Source: Tubiluchus corallicola (taxonomy: Eukaryota > Priapulida > Priapulimorpha > Priapulimorphida > Tubiluchidae). From it: 64,000 bases of DNA. The notes under the pieces were generated by a model. The model ran no database searches, was not told the origin of the DNA, and saw nothing but the letters and a program-made list of their open reading frames with translations. The stretch lies in assembly GCA_030141605.1 (NCBI GenBank), contig JAQGDQ010000724.1:1-64000 (forward strand), read 5' to 3'. The position numbers were made by a program, and so were the translations under genes. Below are positions 47,694 to 57,534 of the stretch, piece by piece (position 1 is the first letter of the stretch; each line of letters starts with the position of its first letter).

Positions 47694-48258
47694 ACCACCC
47701 ATAGAACCTGTTAGTCGATCCAGTAGAATCTGGAAGGCTCCTGATAGCTTGATTGAGTCTGTGTGATTTGTTTGCAAATTGGTACCTTAATTGAAATAAT
47801 CTAGTACTGATTTTGAATTTCTGTATTACTGCACATACAAATTGGTGTTTGTATTTTCACTGGCTAATTGTCATTATAGCTTATAATAGTTATTCTGATT
47901 GAAGATTTCTTTTGGTATACTATACCTAATTAGAGTTATATTACACGTACTTAGGTCTACTTGTTGCTTACGTATTTTAGTTGTCGCAATTCATTATAGT
48001 TATGTTCAATTATTTTGATAATTCAGTACATGTTACTCTGGCTGTTTGATGGGTTTCCCCAAATTACTTAACTGCGTAAATTTAAATGGTTTGAGAGAGA
48101 ATCAAACAAGTTAAATAATACCTAATTCTGTGTAAGTTCACAGTGGTGTATTCGTTGTGCATTGAAGTTGTATTGCACATTTCAAAAACTATCTTTTGTT
48201 GATTTTCCTAAATGTGTTAAGTTTATTTTGATGCTAGTTTATATCTAGAGGGGAAGAT

Positions 48259-48340
48259 TGTTATGTATTTATCTAATTGTGATGTCTGGTGAATAAATTA
48301 TGTTTATCAGTAATGGCTGCTTGTGCGTAGTTCACAATAA
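48259..48340 (+). repeat. 3' LTR of the Gypsy element
   Basis: Begins TGTTATGTATTTATC and ends TTCACAATAA. It is immediately followed by the 20-bp minisatellite. Confidence 0.85.
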
Positions 48341-48344
48341 CTAC

Positions 48345-48620
48345 TATGCCTGCAGCTGCATTGCTATGTCTGCAGCTACACTGCCTCGTCTGCAACTACA
48401 CTACTATGTCTGCAGCTGCATTGCTACGTCTGCAGCTACACTGCCTCGTCTGCAACTACACTACTATGCCTGCAACAACACTGCTACGCCTGCAACTACA
48501 CTGCCTCGTCTGCAACTACACTACTATGCCTGCAGCTGCATTGCTACGTCTGCAGCTACGTTACTGCACCTGCACCTACACTGATCTGCCTTCAAGTGCA
48601 TTGCTACGTCTGCAGCTACA
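48345..48620. repeat. 20-bp minisatellite, about 14 units, with 60-bp higher-order pattern
   Basis: Units of the form CGTCTGCAACTACACTACTA repeat every 20 bp. Three variant units (CTGCAGCTGCATTGCTA, CTGCAGCTACACTGCCT, CTGCAACTACACTACTA types) cycle to give a 60-bp period. Because 60 is a multiple of three, long open frames appear on the plus strand; they are not genes. The array starts within about 5 bp of the LTR end. Confidence 0.93.
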
Positions 48621-48624
48621 AACG

Positions 48625-50380
48625 TGTTTCCGAAATAATTTGGCATTCATAGTAGTGACCAAAGGATGTTCATTTATATGTGACGGTAAGGAATTCCATA
48701 TCGGCACTACACGATTTGAGTAGAAATGAGGAAACAACTTTTGGAAACACGTCTTACATATCAGTAAGATGATTCCGCCCAGTGTTATCGGTTATTCGGT
48801 TAGTGTGAACTACACTTAATATGCGAGAATTAAATTACTAAAAAAGAGAGTAATAAAAAAATGATAAACAAGAGATCGGTGGCAAGTGTTAGCATAAAAC
48901 TGAAGACCTTCTTGTTGCTTTTAATTTATGACTTTTTCGAATATGAAACTTTCTGTTGCTTTCGTAATCCGGTACTAGAAGATTTGAATAGGTTTGGAGG
49001 ACCTGTTCCAATAGTCAATATGCTGTTGTGACCCCCTCCCGCCCCAGCCCGCCATCTGGCATTTGTGCTTGTGTTGTGTTTTGTTTCTCTCGGAAGGCTC
49101 GTAGAAAAAACCAGAAAACACGTCATCAAATTAAACTAGTTTATTATACGAGAATTCTACAACACAAAAGTATGAAGGAACGCGAAATGTTTACAGTTAA
49201 TGTGATAATCTAGAAACGCGAAAGCGAGAAAGCGTATCTGAGAATACGAGGATACAAGAGAATAAACTCCAGCGGCCAGCTCCGCTTTATATATCAGTGC
49301 CAAGGAATAATCTAGAAATAGAAAGTTCTGGACATTTCTACAAGGCAAGAATATTGTTATCGGATTTGAAAATGGGGCAATATATGAAAAATCATCTTGT
49401 CTTCCTTTAAATTAATTTCCTTATATAGTTAAAGGTTAAAAGCTTTTTGGAATAAAAAGATTTTGAGACTTCTTTTAGAAATAAATAGTGATTCTGACTG
49501 CCGTATGTTAATTGGTGTTTTGTTCCACAATAGAGGAACGGGGAGGATGAGACTGACCGTCGTCCACAAGTGGCCAGCTTTATTCTAGGTTGGACGCTCC
49601 CATTTTCAATGCCCATGACGTCATTGGAAGAAAAATGGGCATTGAAAATGGCAGTCTTGAATAAAAGTATGTCTTACTCAAAAGTAAAATAAGTTTTTAC
49701 AAAAAAAATAGGTAGAGAATTTTGTAATATTTTTGCGTGAACATTAGGAAGCTGCAGAAATTTGAATAGTTTGTTAAGCATCGCGCGCTTACGGAAAGCC
49801 GCGACTCGCTTACGAAAAGTCACGAAGTCGTCGGTTACGTGAAAATATCTGTAAAGTGGTAGTACATTTTAAATTTATGCTTTATAGACAGTTTTTTTGC
49901 AAATTCCGTTGTTATATTTTTCTAAGTTTAACAGATAACAATAAATTCAACATACTGAGTGAGTTGCCCTTTCTTTTAAAGAAGGAGTGAATAATAGGTG
50001 AGAGACTTCAAATTTAAACTAATGTCATTGGTTTCTATTAAGTACTATGATATAGTAAGTACATGTAATTTTATGAGCACACATTAAAATGCATTTGTCC
50101 AAGGTTATAATTTAACAATTTTTTTTAAAACATTTACTTTTTTAGAGCATTACCTAACACTGTTACGTAACTTCAGTTTCAGAAAGCTGTCCTACTGTGT
50201 GCCTACAACACATCGTCCTAGAAAAAAATAAACCGTTTATGCTCAAGTGTCTGAAACGTTTTTCCGGCATCATCAATCTTTTAAAACAAAAACTTGCTTA
50301 AGGTGCTTCCTAGGCAGAAATTAGTTAATCCATTCTTGAGGTGGAGGTCGAATATCAAAGTTAGTTGTATAAAAAATTAT
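48625..50380. other. Spacer without recognised genes
   Basis: Mixed AT-rich sequence. It contains the hairpin listed below and a GC-richer stretch at about 49025-49110. Several 60-70-codon frames have no recognisable product. Confidence 0.5.
49600..49651. repeat. Perfect 17-bp inverted repeat (hairpin)
   Basis: CCATTTTCAATGCCCAT (49600-49616) and ATGGGCATTGAAAATGG (49635-49651) are perfect reverse complements around an 18-base loop containing TGACGTCA (49617-49624). Confidence 0.9.
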
Positions 50381-51097
50381 AAAAACAAGATGTTTGGAAA
50401 CTATCTTCGTATTTTCGATACTACAACAAATAAAAATAAATTAAAAAAACAAGATGTTTGGAAACTATCTTGGTATTTTCGATACTATGACAAATAAAAA
50501 TAAGTTAATAAAAACAAGATGTTTGGAAACTATTTTGGTATTTTCGATACTATAACAAGTAAAAAGAAATTAATAAAAACAAGATGTTTGGAAACTATCT
50601 TGGTATTTTCGATACTATAACAAATAAAAATAAATTAATAAAAACAAGATGTTTGGAAACTATCTTCGTATTTTCGATACTACAACAAATAAAAATAAAT
50701 TAATAAAACCAAGATGTTTGGAAACTATCTTGGTATTTTCGATACTATGACAAATAAAAATAAGTTAATAAAAACAAGATGTTTGGAAACTATGTTGGTA
50801 TTTTCGATACTATAAAAAATAAAAATAAATTAATAAAAACAAGATGTTTGGAAACTATCTTGGTATTTTCGATACTATAACAAATAAAAATAAATTAATA
50901 AAAACAAGATGTTTGGAAACTATCTTGGTATTTTCGATACTATAACAAATAAAAATAAATTAATAAAAACAAGATGTTTGGAAACTATGTTGGTATTTTC
51001 GATACTATAACAAGTAAAAATAAATTAATAAAAACAAGATGTTTGAAAACTATCTTGGTATTTTCGATACTATAACAAATAAAAATAAATTAATAAA
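50381..51097. repeat. 65-bp minisatellite, 11 copies
   Basis: The word GATGTTTGGAAACTAT recurs at 50389, 50453, 50518, 50583, 50648, 50713, 50778, 50843, 50908 and 50973, and in changed form at 51038. The period is almost always 65 bp. Copies differ by a few substitutions (CTTCG/CTTGG, TACAAC/TATAAC), and some variant pairs repeat. Confidence 0.95.
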
Positions 51098-51115
51098 ATA
51101 AACAACGGATTAACT

Positions 51116-51436
51116 TTAAAAAACCGCTCTTATGATCTCATATACAGGTGGATCTACCAGCCTAATTACAGTTGGACACTTCGTAGAAGAAATTGTGTTT
51201 AAAACTGTCGTTATTGTTTTTCTGTCATTATTGAACCATTTGGGTACAATTGCGAGCAATGACCTGAGCACGGAGTGTAAAATCTCCCATTTTTTACAAA
51301 ATGTGAACTTGTTCCTGAGGTGAATATATGGAGCACCGACCCAGTCATACTTGGTCAAAAACTTGAACACCAAGTCTCTGTGAATATTCGTGTAAGCCTG
51401 CTGTGACCGTCCTGTAGTGGCATTGTTGATCTGCAT
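51116..51436 (-). CDS. Unrecognised 106-codon ORF or exon
   Basis: A minus-strand frame starting with ATG at 51436 and ending near 51116. The protein is of normal complexity, mixed charged and hydrophobic (for example KYDWVGAPYIHLRNKF and LRSLLAIVPKW), with no repeats and no signal peptide. I do not recognise a family. It abuts the 65-bp minisatellite. It may be one exon, a fragment of a mobile-element protein, or chance. Confidence 0.3.
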   Translation of the reverse strand: MQINNATTGRSQQAYTNIHRDLVFKFLTKYDWVGAPYIHLRNKFTFCKKWEILHSVLRSLLAIVPKWFNNDRKTITTVLNTISSTKCPTVIRLVDPPVYEIIRAVF

Positions 51437-52297
51437 GATTTGAGTGTGTGAAGAAAATAAGTGACATCAGATTTTATCAGAAAGGTATAAATTCTTGTCA
51501 TCTAAATGTTTTTAATGGAGTGTTTACGATAGTAAGTAACTAAAAGAATTGTCACGTGACGTAGTCTAAGCAAGTTTGTTTGTTCTGCCATAGTAACGTT
51601 TTTTATTTAAGAAAATGGCAGGAGACACATTGCACTTATGCTAGCCATATAATACAATATATGTACGATTTACTTCGAATTATTGTAAATGCAATGCATG
51701 CATTCGGTTAGCTGTGTAAATAAAATAGCTGCGTAAACAATGTCGGTTAGTAGTCAAAAAAACCTACACATTCACACAAATAAAATGTGCCATTAACTAA
51801 CATACGTATACGATGTTGAGTTTGATTTTACAATTATTCACGACATAAATATTGTAGAATGACGATAAATTGCAGATTGTCTAAAAAGGAAAATTCACTT
51901 CTGGTTAAGTCATTTAAAACATCTTTGACAAATGAAAGAGTGAGTCTTTGAGCCTACGTAAGCTCTCTAGCTTTCTTACATATGAATCTTTTAATTTTTA
52001 AATAGTCACATTTGTTGTAATTATCATACTTACATTTAACAAATCGTAGATTGTAATACAAAGTAATTTGTGATATATATTTACAATCACAGTTGTAGAA
52101 AACGCATGCGCAGTAAAAACTTCATCATTAAACGAGAAAAAAACGTAAAAACCTTAAAAGAAACTTAAAACGGAGAAGCACTACATACAGTAAAGAAAAA
52201 ATGGCTTACATTAAACTATTAAAATGGCAAAAGCTTAAAAAATTGCATTTTGTTAGTTTACTGTTGAAAATGGCAACGTTTGTTGCATTAACCAGGT
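51437..52297. other. AT-rich spacer
   Basis: No repeat, gene or element that I can support. Confidence 0.5.
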
Positions 52298-52699
52298 CAT
52301 AATTAAGATCATTCCTAATAGGGACTACTCTATTTGAGAACGAATATTTGTGTACACGTCATAATTAAGATCATTCCTGATAGGGACTACTCTATTTGAG
52401 AACGAATACTGGTGTACACGTCATAATTAAGATCATTCCTGATAGGGACTGCTCTATTTGAGAACGAATACTCGTGTACACGTCATAATTAAGATAATTC
52501 CTGATAGGGACTACTCTATTTGAGAACGAATATTTGTGTACACGTCATAATTAAGATCATTCCTGATAGGGACTACTCTATTTGAGAACGAATATTTGTG
52601 TACACGTCATAATTAAGATCATTCCTGATAGGGACTACTCTATTTGAGAACGAATATTTGTGTACACGTCATAATTAAGATCATTCCTGATAGGGACTA
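52298..52699. repeat. 62-bp minisatellite, left block
   Basis: CATAATTAAGATCATTCCTG starts units at 52298, 52360, 52422, 52484, 52546, 52608 and 52670, with a 62-bp period. The last unit is cut at 52699 by the inserted element. Confidence 0.95.
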
Positions 52700-53980
52700 T
52701 GTAATGTGGGGCGGATCTCACAATCAAGTATGAGCAATCAGCGCTCTTATTGTTTGGTAGCGTGTGTCATACTACTCAGTTTTTACTCAATATATTTCTT
52801 GAACACAAAACGTGAAACTAATTTTATGCAGTTTTTATGATAAGATAAGCCTTTAATATTCATAAATGTTGATTATATAAAATTAGTTCAAACCAAATGA
52901 CAGCAGTTAATTTGTACCCGGGTACCAGTTCAATAAATGTGTTGCTACACAACTCAAAATTTACAGGCTGGAAATACTTTCAGATGCTACAAACAATACT
53001 CAAAAATTACTTTTGGCTAACGAAAGAAAATAATCTAATAGTTCACCAATACTTGTTAATAGTAAGTCTATAAAGTAAGGCTTCATCCACACGAGGTTGT
53101 AATGTAAGCTATCAGCACTTCCAACTGAGTCTTAGTTTTACCAGCCACTGCCAGTCGAAGCAAGTATCGTTGTACAAAAGGAAGCAACAGGCTGTGGCCT
53201 AGTAGTTAAACAAAAGAAACGAGAATTTATCACTTACAGTCTCTGCATCAATGAAAGTATACGTCAGCAATACTTATCGGCGGTAGCACGACGACGAAGG
53301 TGGCGGATCCACAACATCGGTGTGCAACACCCGGGTGTTTAGAGCATAGCTGAACTGCGAAGTCATAAGCAGATGGGAGTCATTCCCGGAAGCGTTCTGC
53401 GTTGGTAGCCCGGTAGTTTGGTTATCGCGTCAGATGTCACAATGTAACTCGATGTAAACAAATGGTGAACAGGGCTTAATACTAGAACTGCCCAAATAGT
53501 CACTAACACGTAGTTGGAACATTCACTAAACATTAGCGTTAGGTAGAGCCAGCTAAAGTTGCACGATTTATATGCAAAGAGGCAAAACATATGTTAAAAA
53601 AACTGTCCAGCATTATATCTGCCCACAAGTCACTCTTGCCAAGAGCCACGTCGTTCCCTACACATCTGTGTGAAAAGACCTCTAAAGCCGGTTGTCTAAT
53701 AGTCTGGCTTCAATAACACTATAGCAGGATAACCCGTATTTGCATATCCGTTCGACGAGTTTACCCTAGATTTGACCTATGCGCATAACTAAAGTGTAAC
53801 ACCTGGTTTATACATTGAACAGCTATAAACAACAATTTTATACAGCCTAAACTAAATTACGTATACTACCGTAAAGTTTACATTGGCTAGAAAAACATAT
53901 CTCGTTCTACAACGAAGTTAAGTTAGTAATAACTAAATCTAGTTACAAATACAAAGATATATGCTAAGCTGGTCGTTACA
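52700..53980. mobile_element. Probable solo LTR (1281 bp) inserted in the 62-bp minisatellite
   Basis: The inserted DNA begins TGTAATGTGGGG and ends GGTCGTTACA, so it has the TG...CA ends of an LTR with the short inverted termini TGTAA/TTACA. It is flanked by GACTA on both sides (52695-52699 and 53981-53985), a 5-bp target duplication of a sequence present once in the uninterrupted repeat unit. No coding region is inside, as expected for a solo LTR left by recombination. Confidence 0.8.
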
Positions 53981-54067
53981 GACTACTCTATTTGAGAACG
54001 AATACTTGTGTACACGTCATAATTAAGATCATTCCTGATAGGGACTACTCTATTTGAGAACGAATAT
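53981..54067. repeat. 62-bp minisatellite, right block
   Basis: The same unit resumes at GACTACTCTATTTGAGAACG (53981), with a second unit start at 54018, and runs to 54067, where repeat C begins. Confidence 0.95.
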
Positions 54068-55035
54068 ACCTGCTTGAAAGACTTGAGTATCTAAATTAAA
54101 CAAATGAGTCATTACAAAAGAAAATTCTTAGTAATTTAAAATATTCGCGCCACCTGGCAAAATGTCACTAACTGATCTTCCTAGTGTGAACCACTGACTC
54201 ACCAAAAAACGTATTTTTAGTTATTATTACGTAATTAAACATATTACTTTATCCACAAGATACAGTAATTTATATTTTTGCTTAGTTAGTGAAGAATGCG
54301 CTACGAATGCTATGATTACTTTTCCAAACTTTCGGCATGTTATCTAAACTTGTTTCAAACGGTTTGCCGTTAAAATGGATGCGCCTAACGTCATCGCCAG
54401 AGTTTAAATTTGCTAGTTTTATACAGCCTTGCGCACTATCCTTGCTAATAACGCACACCCTATATGCAACAAGACAGCATGTAAGTGATACAAATTTTCA
54501 AACGTTAAAAGGTGGCAAGCGCAAAAAACCTTTTACTTACATAAAGTAAAAGAAATTCTCTTGAAAAGTTGTAATCAGGGCATTCGTAGCGCACACGTCA
54601 CTAACTAAATAAAATTTTAAATGACTGTATCTTGTCAATAAGATTAAAATACGTTTTTGGTTAGCGAATGGCGCACCCTGGAGGGTGAGTCAGTGACATT
54701 TCACCAATTGGTGAAAACCTTTTAAATAAATAATATTTTTTTTCTATTTTCTAGTTACATAAGTCCTTCAAGCAGGTAAGCCAAACGCTAAGTAATGTAG
54801 AATTAATTTAACATTTCCTTTTCTTCCCCTGATTTACGTTGTGCGTATATGACGTCATGTAATAGCACCATCTAAACAGTATTGCGGGAGATTTAAAATG
54901 AAAACAAACGAAAATTCCTTTCAACGATTTACGATGTACACCAAAAATTACTATAAAGTAAAATAATAGTTTAAGGCGATTTTTCTGAAACCTGATTTAG
55001 GTTCCCCTTTTTTCTTGTCCTTTAATAGTTATCAA
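54068..55035. mobile_element. Two inverted copies of dispersed repeat C
   Basis: The left half begins CCTGCTTGAAAGACTT (54068). The right half contains its inverse, AAGTCCTTCAAGCAGG, ending at 54778. Between them, about 230-bp arms match each other in opposite orientation (for example ACTGACTCACC...CCAAAAA and AGATACAGTAATTTA). The right copy continues to about 55035, with a segment found at 21070-21345 in PERK intron 2. The left copy lacks that segment. Confidence 0.75.
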
Positions 55036-56219
55036 TACACAAAGTAGTTGTACATTAAATGCAATCTCGGATCTCTAGAGTATGACCAAATTCCAGTAAT
55101 CATAACAAAATACGAGGTAAGCTGTCTGTCATCATTTTTGGCTAGAAAAAAAATCATAAAACTTTATTTTTATCAAAATAAAATAAGTCTAACCAAATAA
55201 CAGGACGAGTTTATGAGAGATCCGTCAAACCGAGGTTGGTAACCCTGCCTAAAAAGTTGCTGCACTTGTTTTGCCTAGAAGTTGACAGCAAGAGCTGCAA
55301 AAGTCTTTAGGCTAATCATCATTAGAAACGTCGTTTATTAACTGTTTTCACGGGCGCCGCCAGAGTTTAAAAAATTTGTCGCACAAGCAGCTAGGCGGTT
55401 TGGGGGAGCGAAGTTCCCCCGGCGGGGTCCGGGCGAAACTACCAACATATTTTCCCGTATTTCAGCACATTTTGGAGACCTCAAATGAGATCTAACTGGT
55501 ACATAAACTTCCTCAAACGTTAAAAGTTCTCCTTTAATAACTATATTTTACCTACATTTACCTAGGTAATATTGATTGTATTCTATTGTAGTAGTCATAT
55601 ATCTTAAAATCAAGTTCGTAATACACTGCAATGCTGATGACCCATTACTTAAGCTTAATTTATTTAGTGTCAAGATTATCTATCCAGCAAAATGTGGATA
55701 GTGAAACATTAAACTGATTTGAGACTGTTAAGTTTACAGCCCATCCATTGTTCATACAAAATTTAATATGTTTGCATGTGTGCTAATTTTTCCCACCAGA
55801 CACAGCTAAACGACAGAACGTCTCGGCCTCACATGCATTTTACTGCATTTTAGACCATTTTGCGGTTGCTAGAAGCTATTTCCTCAGGTAAGTTCACTAG
55901 TTTAAAACTCATTATTGCCCAAACAAACGAGAGTTGACGTGTTTCTTAGTTTATTGCTAAAAAATCTTATATAGCCGTAAAATTTTTTTAATTTAAGAAA
56001 TTCTGTGGACGTACCACCGTGACTATTTTGCGACGTTCAATAGATTCTCTCGGCAATCGAAGAGCAGCTGCTAACAGCCCAAAAACTACCAAAATTTTGG
56101 AGCAGTAATAGTATTTTCTTAATTCACCAACTGCGTTGTTTATGCGGACACAAATTGTGATTAGTAATCTTGTGTATCGTCTTGAGTAAAATCTCACAAC
56201 ATTCAAGTTCTTGTGGCTT
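55036..56219. other. Spacer with a GC-rich transposon-like patch
   Basis: Mostly AT-rich. At about 55349-55440 a GC-rich block starts with CGGGCGCCGCCAGAG and contains the palindromic GGGGGAGCGAAGTTCCCCC followed by GGCGGGGTCCGGGCGAAACT. This resembles the end of an hAT-type element, but no opposite end is seen nearby. A 72-codon minus-strand frame at 55988 is not recognised. Confidence 0.5.
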
Positions 56220-56890
56220 AATTTTGATTTTGATTTAATATGTTATTTCAAACTTTACAAAGTTCATATACACATCACAAATTAATACAAATAATACAAT
56301 AAATCATGACACCCAATAATAACACAAATAACAATTAACGATATAACATACTGCGCGAATATCTTCTAACTACAGTAGTAAAGTTTACATCACTGTTTAA
56401 AATGCTGTTGCATATAAAATTTTCACTCTTATTCAGCCTGACATATAAACTGTATGCACATTCTGTGAATCACATCAAAATAAATAGTATTAAGTCTAGC
56501 AGAAATATATCTGGCGCTCATATCATATGAAAAGTTAAACAGCTTCCGTGTTGATACATTATATGCAACCTTGAGTTTACTAAGATTGTAAGAATAAAAA
56601 TGTCTCCAAGTGGATATACAATAAAAGTATTGCAGTGAGTATTAAACAATTATATCTTCACGTTAACTGAACAGTGAGTAAATTTCATGAGTAATCTATT
56701 TGCTCTGCCATAGTAAATTGAACGTTGTCGTAATATGCCTAAATCATCTCTATTGTCTTCTAATAAAATATGACCCAGATATTTTTCTTTTTTACTAGGT
56801 ACAAAACTTTTGCACTACAAAACAACAGACCCAAAAGTAAGCTGCTGCATGTGGGAAGAGTAGGCTAGATATTTACTGTTTTCCTACAAC
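56220..56890 (-). mobile_element. Decayed non-LTR retrotransposon, 3' part, minus strand
   Basis: Minus-strand translation of about 56790-56260 gives pieces typical of the region downstream of the reverse transcriptase core: KYLGHILLEDNRDDLGILRQ, YYGRANRLLMKFTHCSVNVK and LFNTHCNTFIV, followed by APDIFLLDLILF and RLNKSENFI. Stops separate the pieces. The element is 5'-truncated and inactive. Confidence 0.7.
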
Positions 56891-56987
56891 AAACATTAAT
56901 TGTATTGTTAAGTGGAACTATAAATAGTTATTGCGTCGTTCTCATTAGTTATTATTAATAATAAGCGTTTTCACAGTTTCGTTGCAC

Positions 56988-57047
56988 GCACGCGCAGTTC
57001 CTGCACTTCAAAGGTTGCGCACGCGCAGTTCCTGCAATTCAAAGGTT
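56988..57047. promoter_or_regulatory. 31-bp tandem duplication with an NRF-1-type palindrome
   Basis: CGCGCAGTTCCTGCACTTCA at 56991 is repeated 31 bp later at 57022 with one difference. At the junction, TGCGCACGCGCA (57016-57027) matches the NRF-1 consensus YGCGCAYGCGCR exactly. It lies about 530 bp before the collagen start codon, in an otherwise AT-rich region. The promoter role is inferred. Confidence 0.4.
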
Positions 57048-57534
57048 AAGTGCACCACAGCAACGCGCCTTAGCTACAACCGTCATCAGTAACATGTGGG
57101 TAAAGCAAACGCCCGTCTATCGCATCAGTTCAGTAAAGTCAGTTGTTTTACGTGCACTTTACTTAATTATGCGCTCAGTCTGTGAATGTAGAGTGATTTA
57201 CTAGCAGGATCTTGCTTTGGAACAAGAAAAAATGAACTACGTAAAGTTCTAGCTAGCTATTAAAATCGTTACTATTACAGTAGCATAGGCTGCGAGGCTA
57301 TGACTAGTGCACTCCAATGCGTTGTCTGGTGCAGTTAACCTTTGACCTTTTAACGATCATCATCAATCGCTGGAACTGTAAAAAGGGTTATTGATAGATG
57401 ACACTGTGTTGTCAGCTAACGTATTTTAATGAGTCAGTGACGATTAGTCTTGAATTTATAAATAGGCCTATATAATAAAATTATGTTACTGAAATGATTA
57501 TTGAACTCTCCCTGATTTGGTTTTTTTCTTCTAG

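Larger units (their letters stand above)
43665..48340 (+). mobile_element. Decayed mag-like Ty3/Gypsy LTR retrotransposon
   Basis: A 4676-bp element bounded by 81- and 82-bp direct repeats and carrying, in order, gag with a zinc knuckle, protease, reverse transcriptase, RNase H and integrase. This is the Ty3/Gypsy order. Very short LTRs and a total length of about 4.7 kb fit the mag clade (Bombyx mag). A purine tract AGAGGGGAAGA (48247-48257) directly precedes the 3' LTR. No target duplication is visible next to the LTRs. Stops and frameshifts throughout show that it is inactive. Confidence 0.93.

Noticed and set aside
48300-48723. Open frames of 94 and 125 codons with LPRLQLHYY-type repeats
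   Set aside because: Produced by the 20-bp minisatellite with a 60-bp period. There is no start context or domain.
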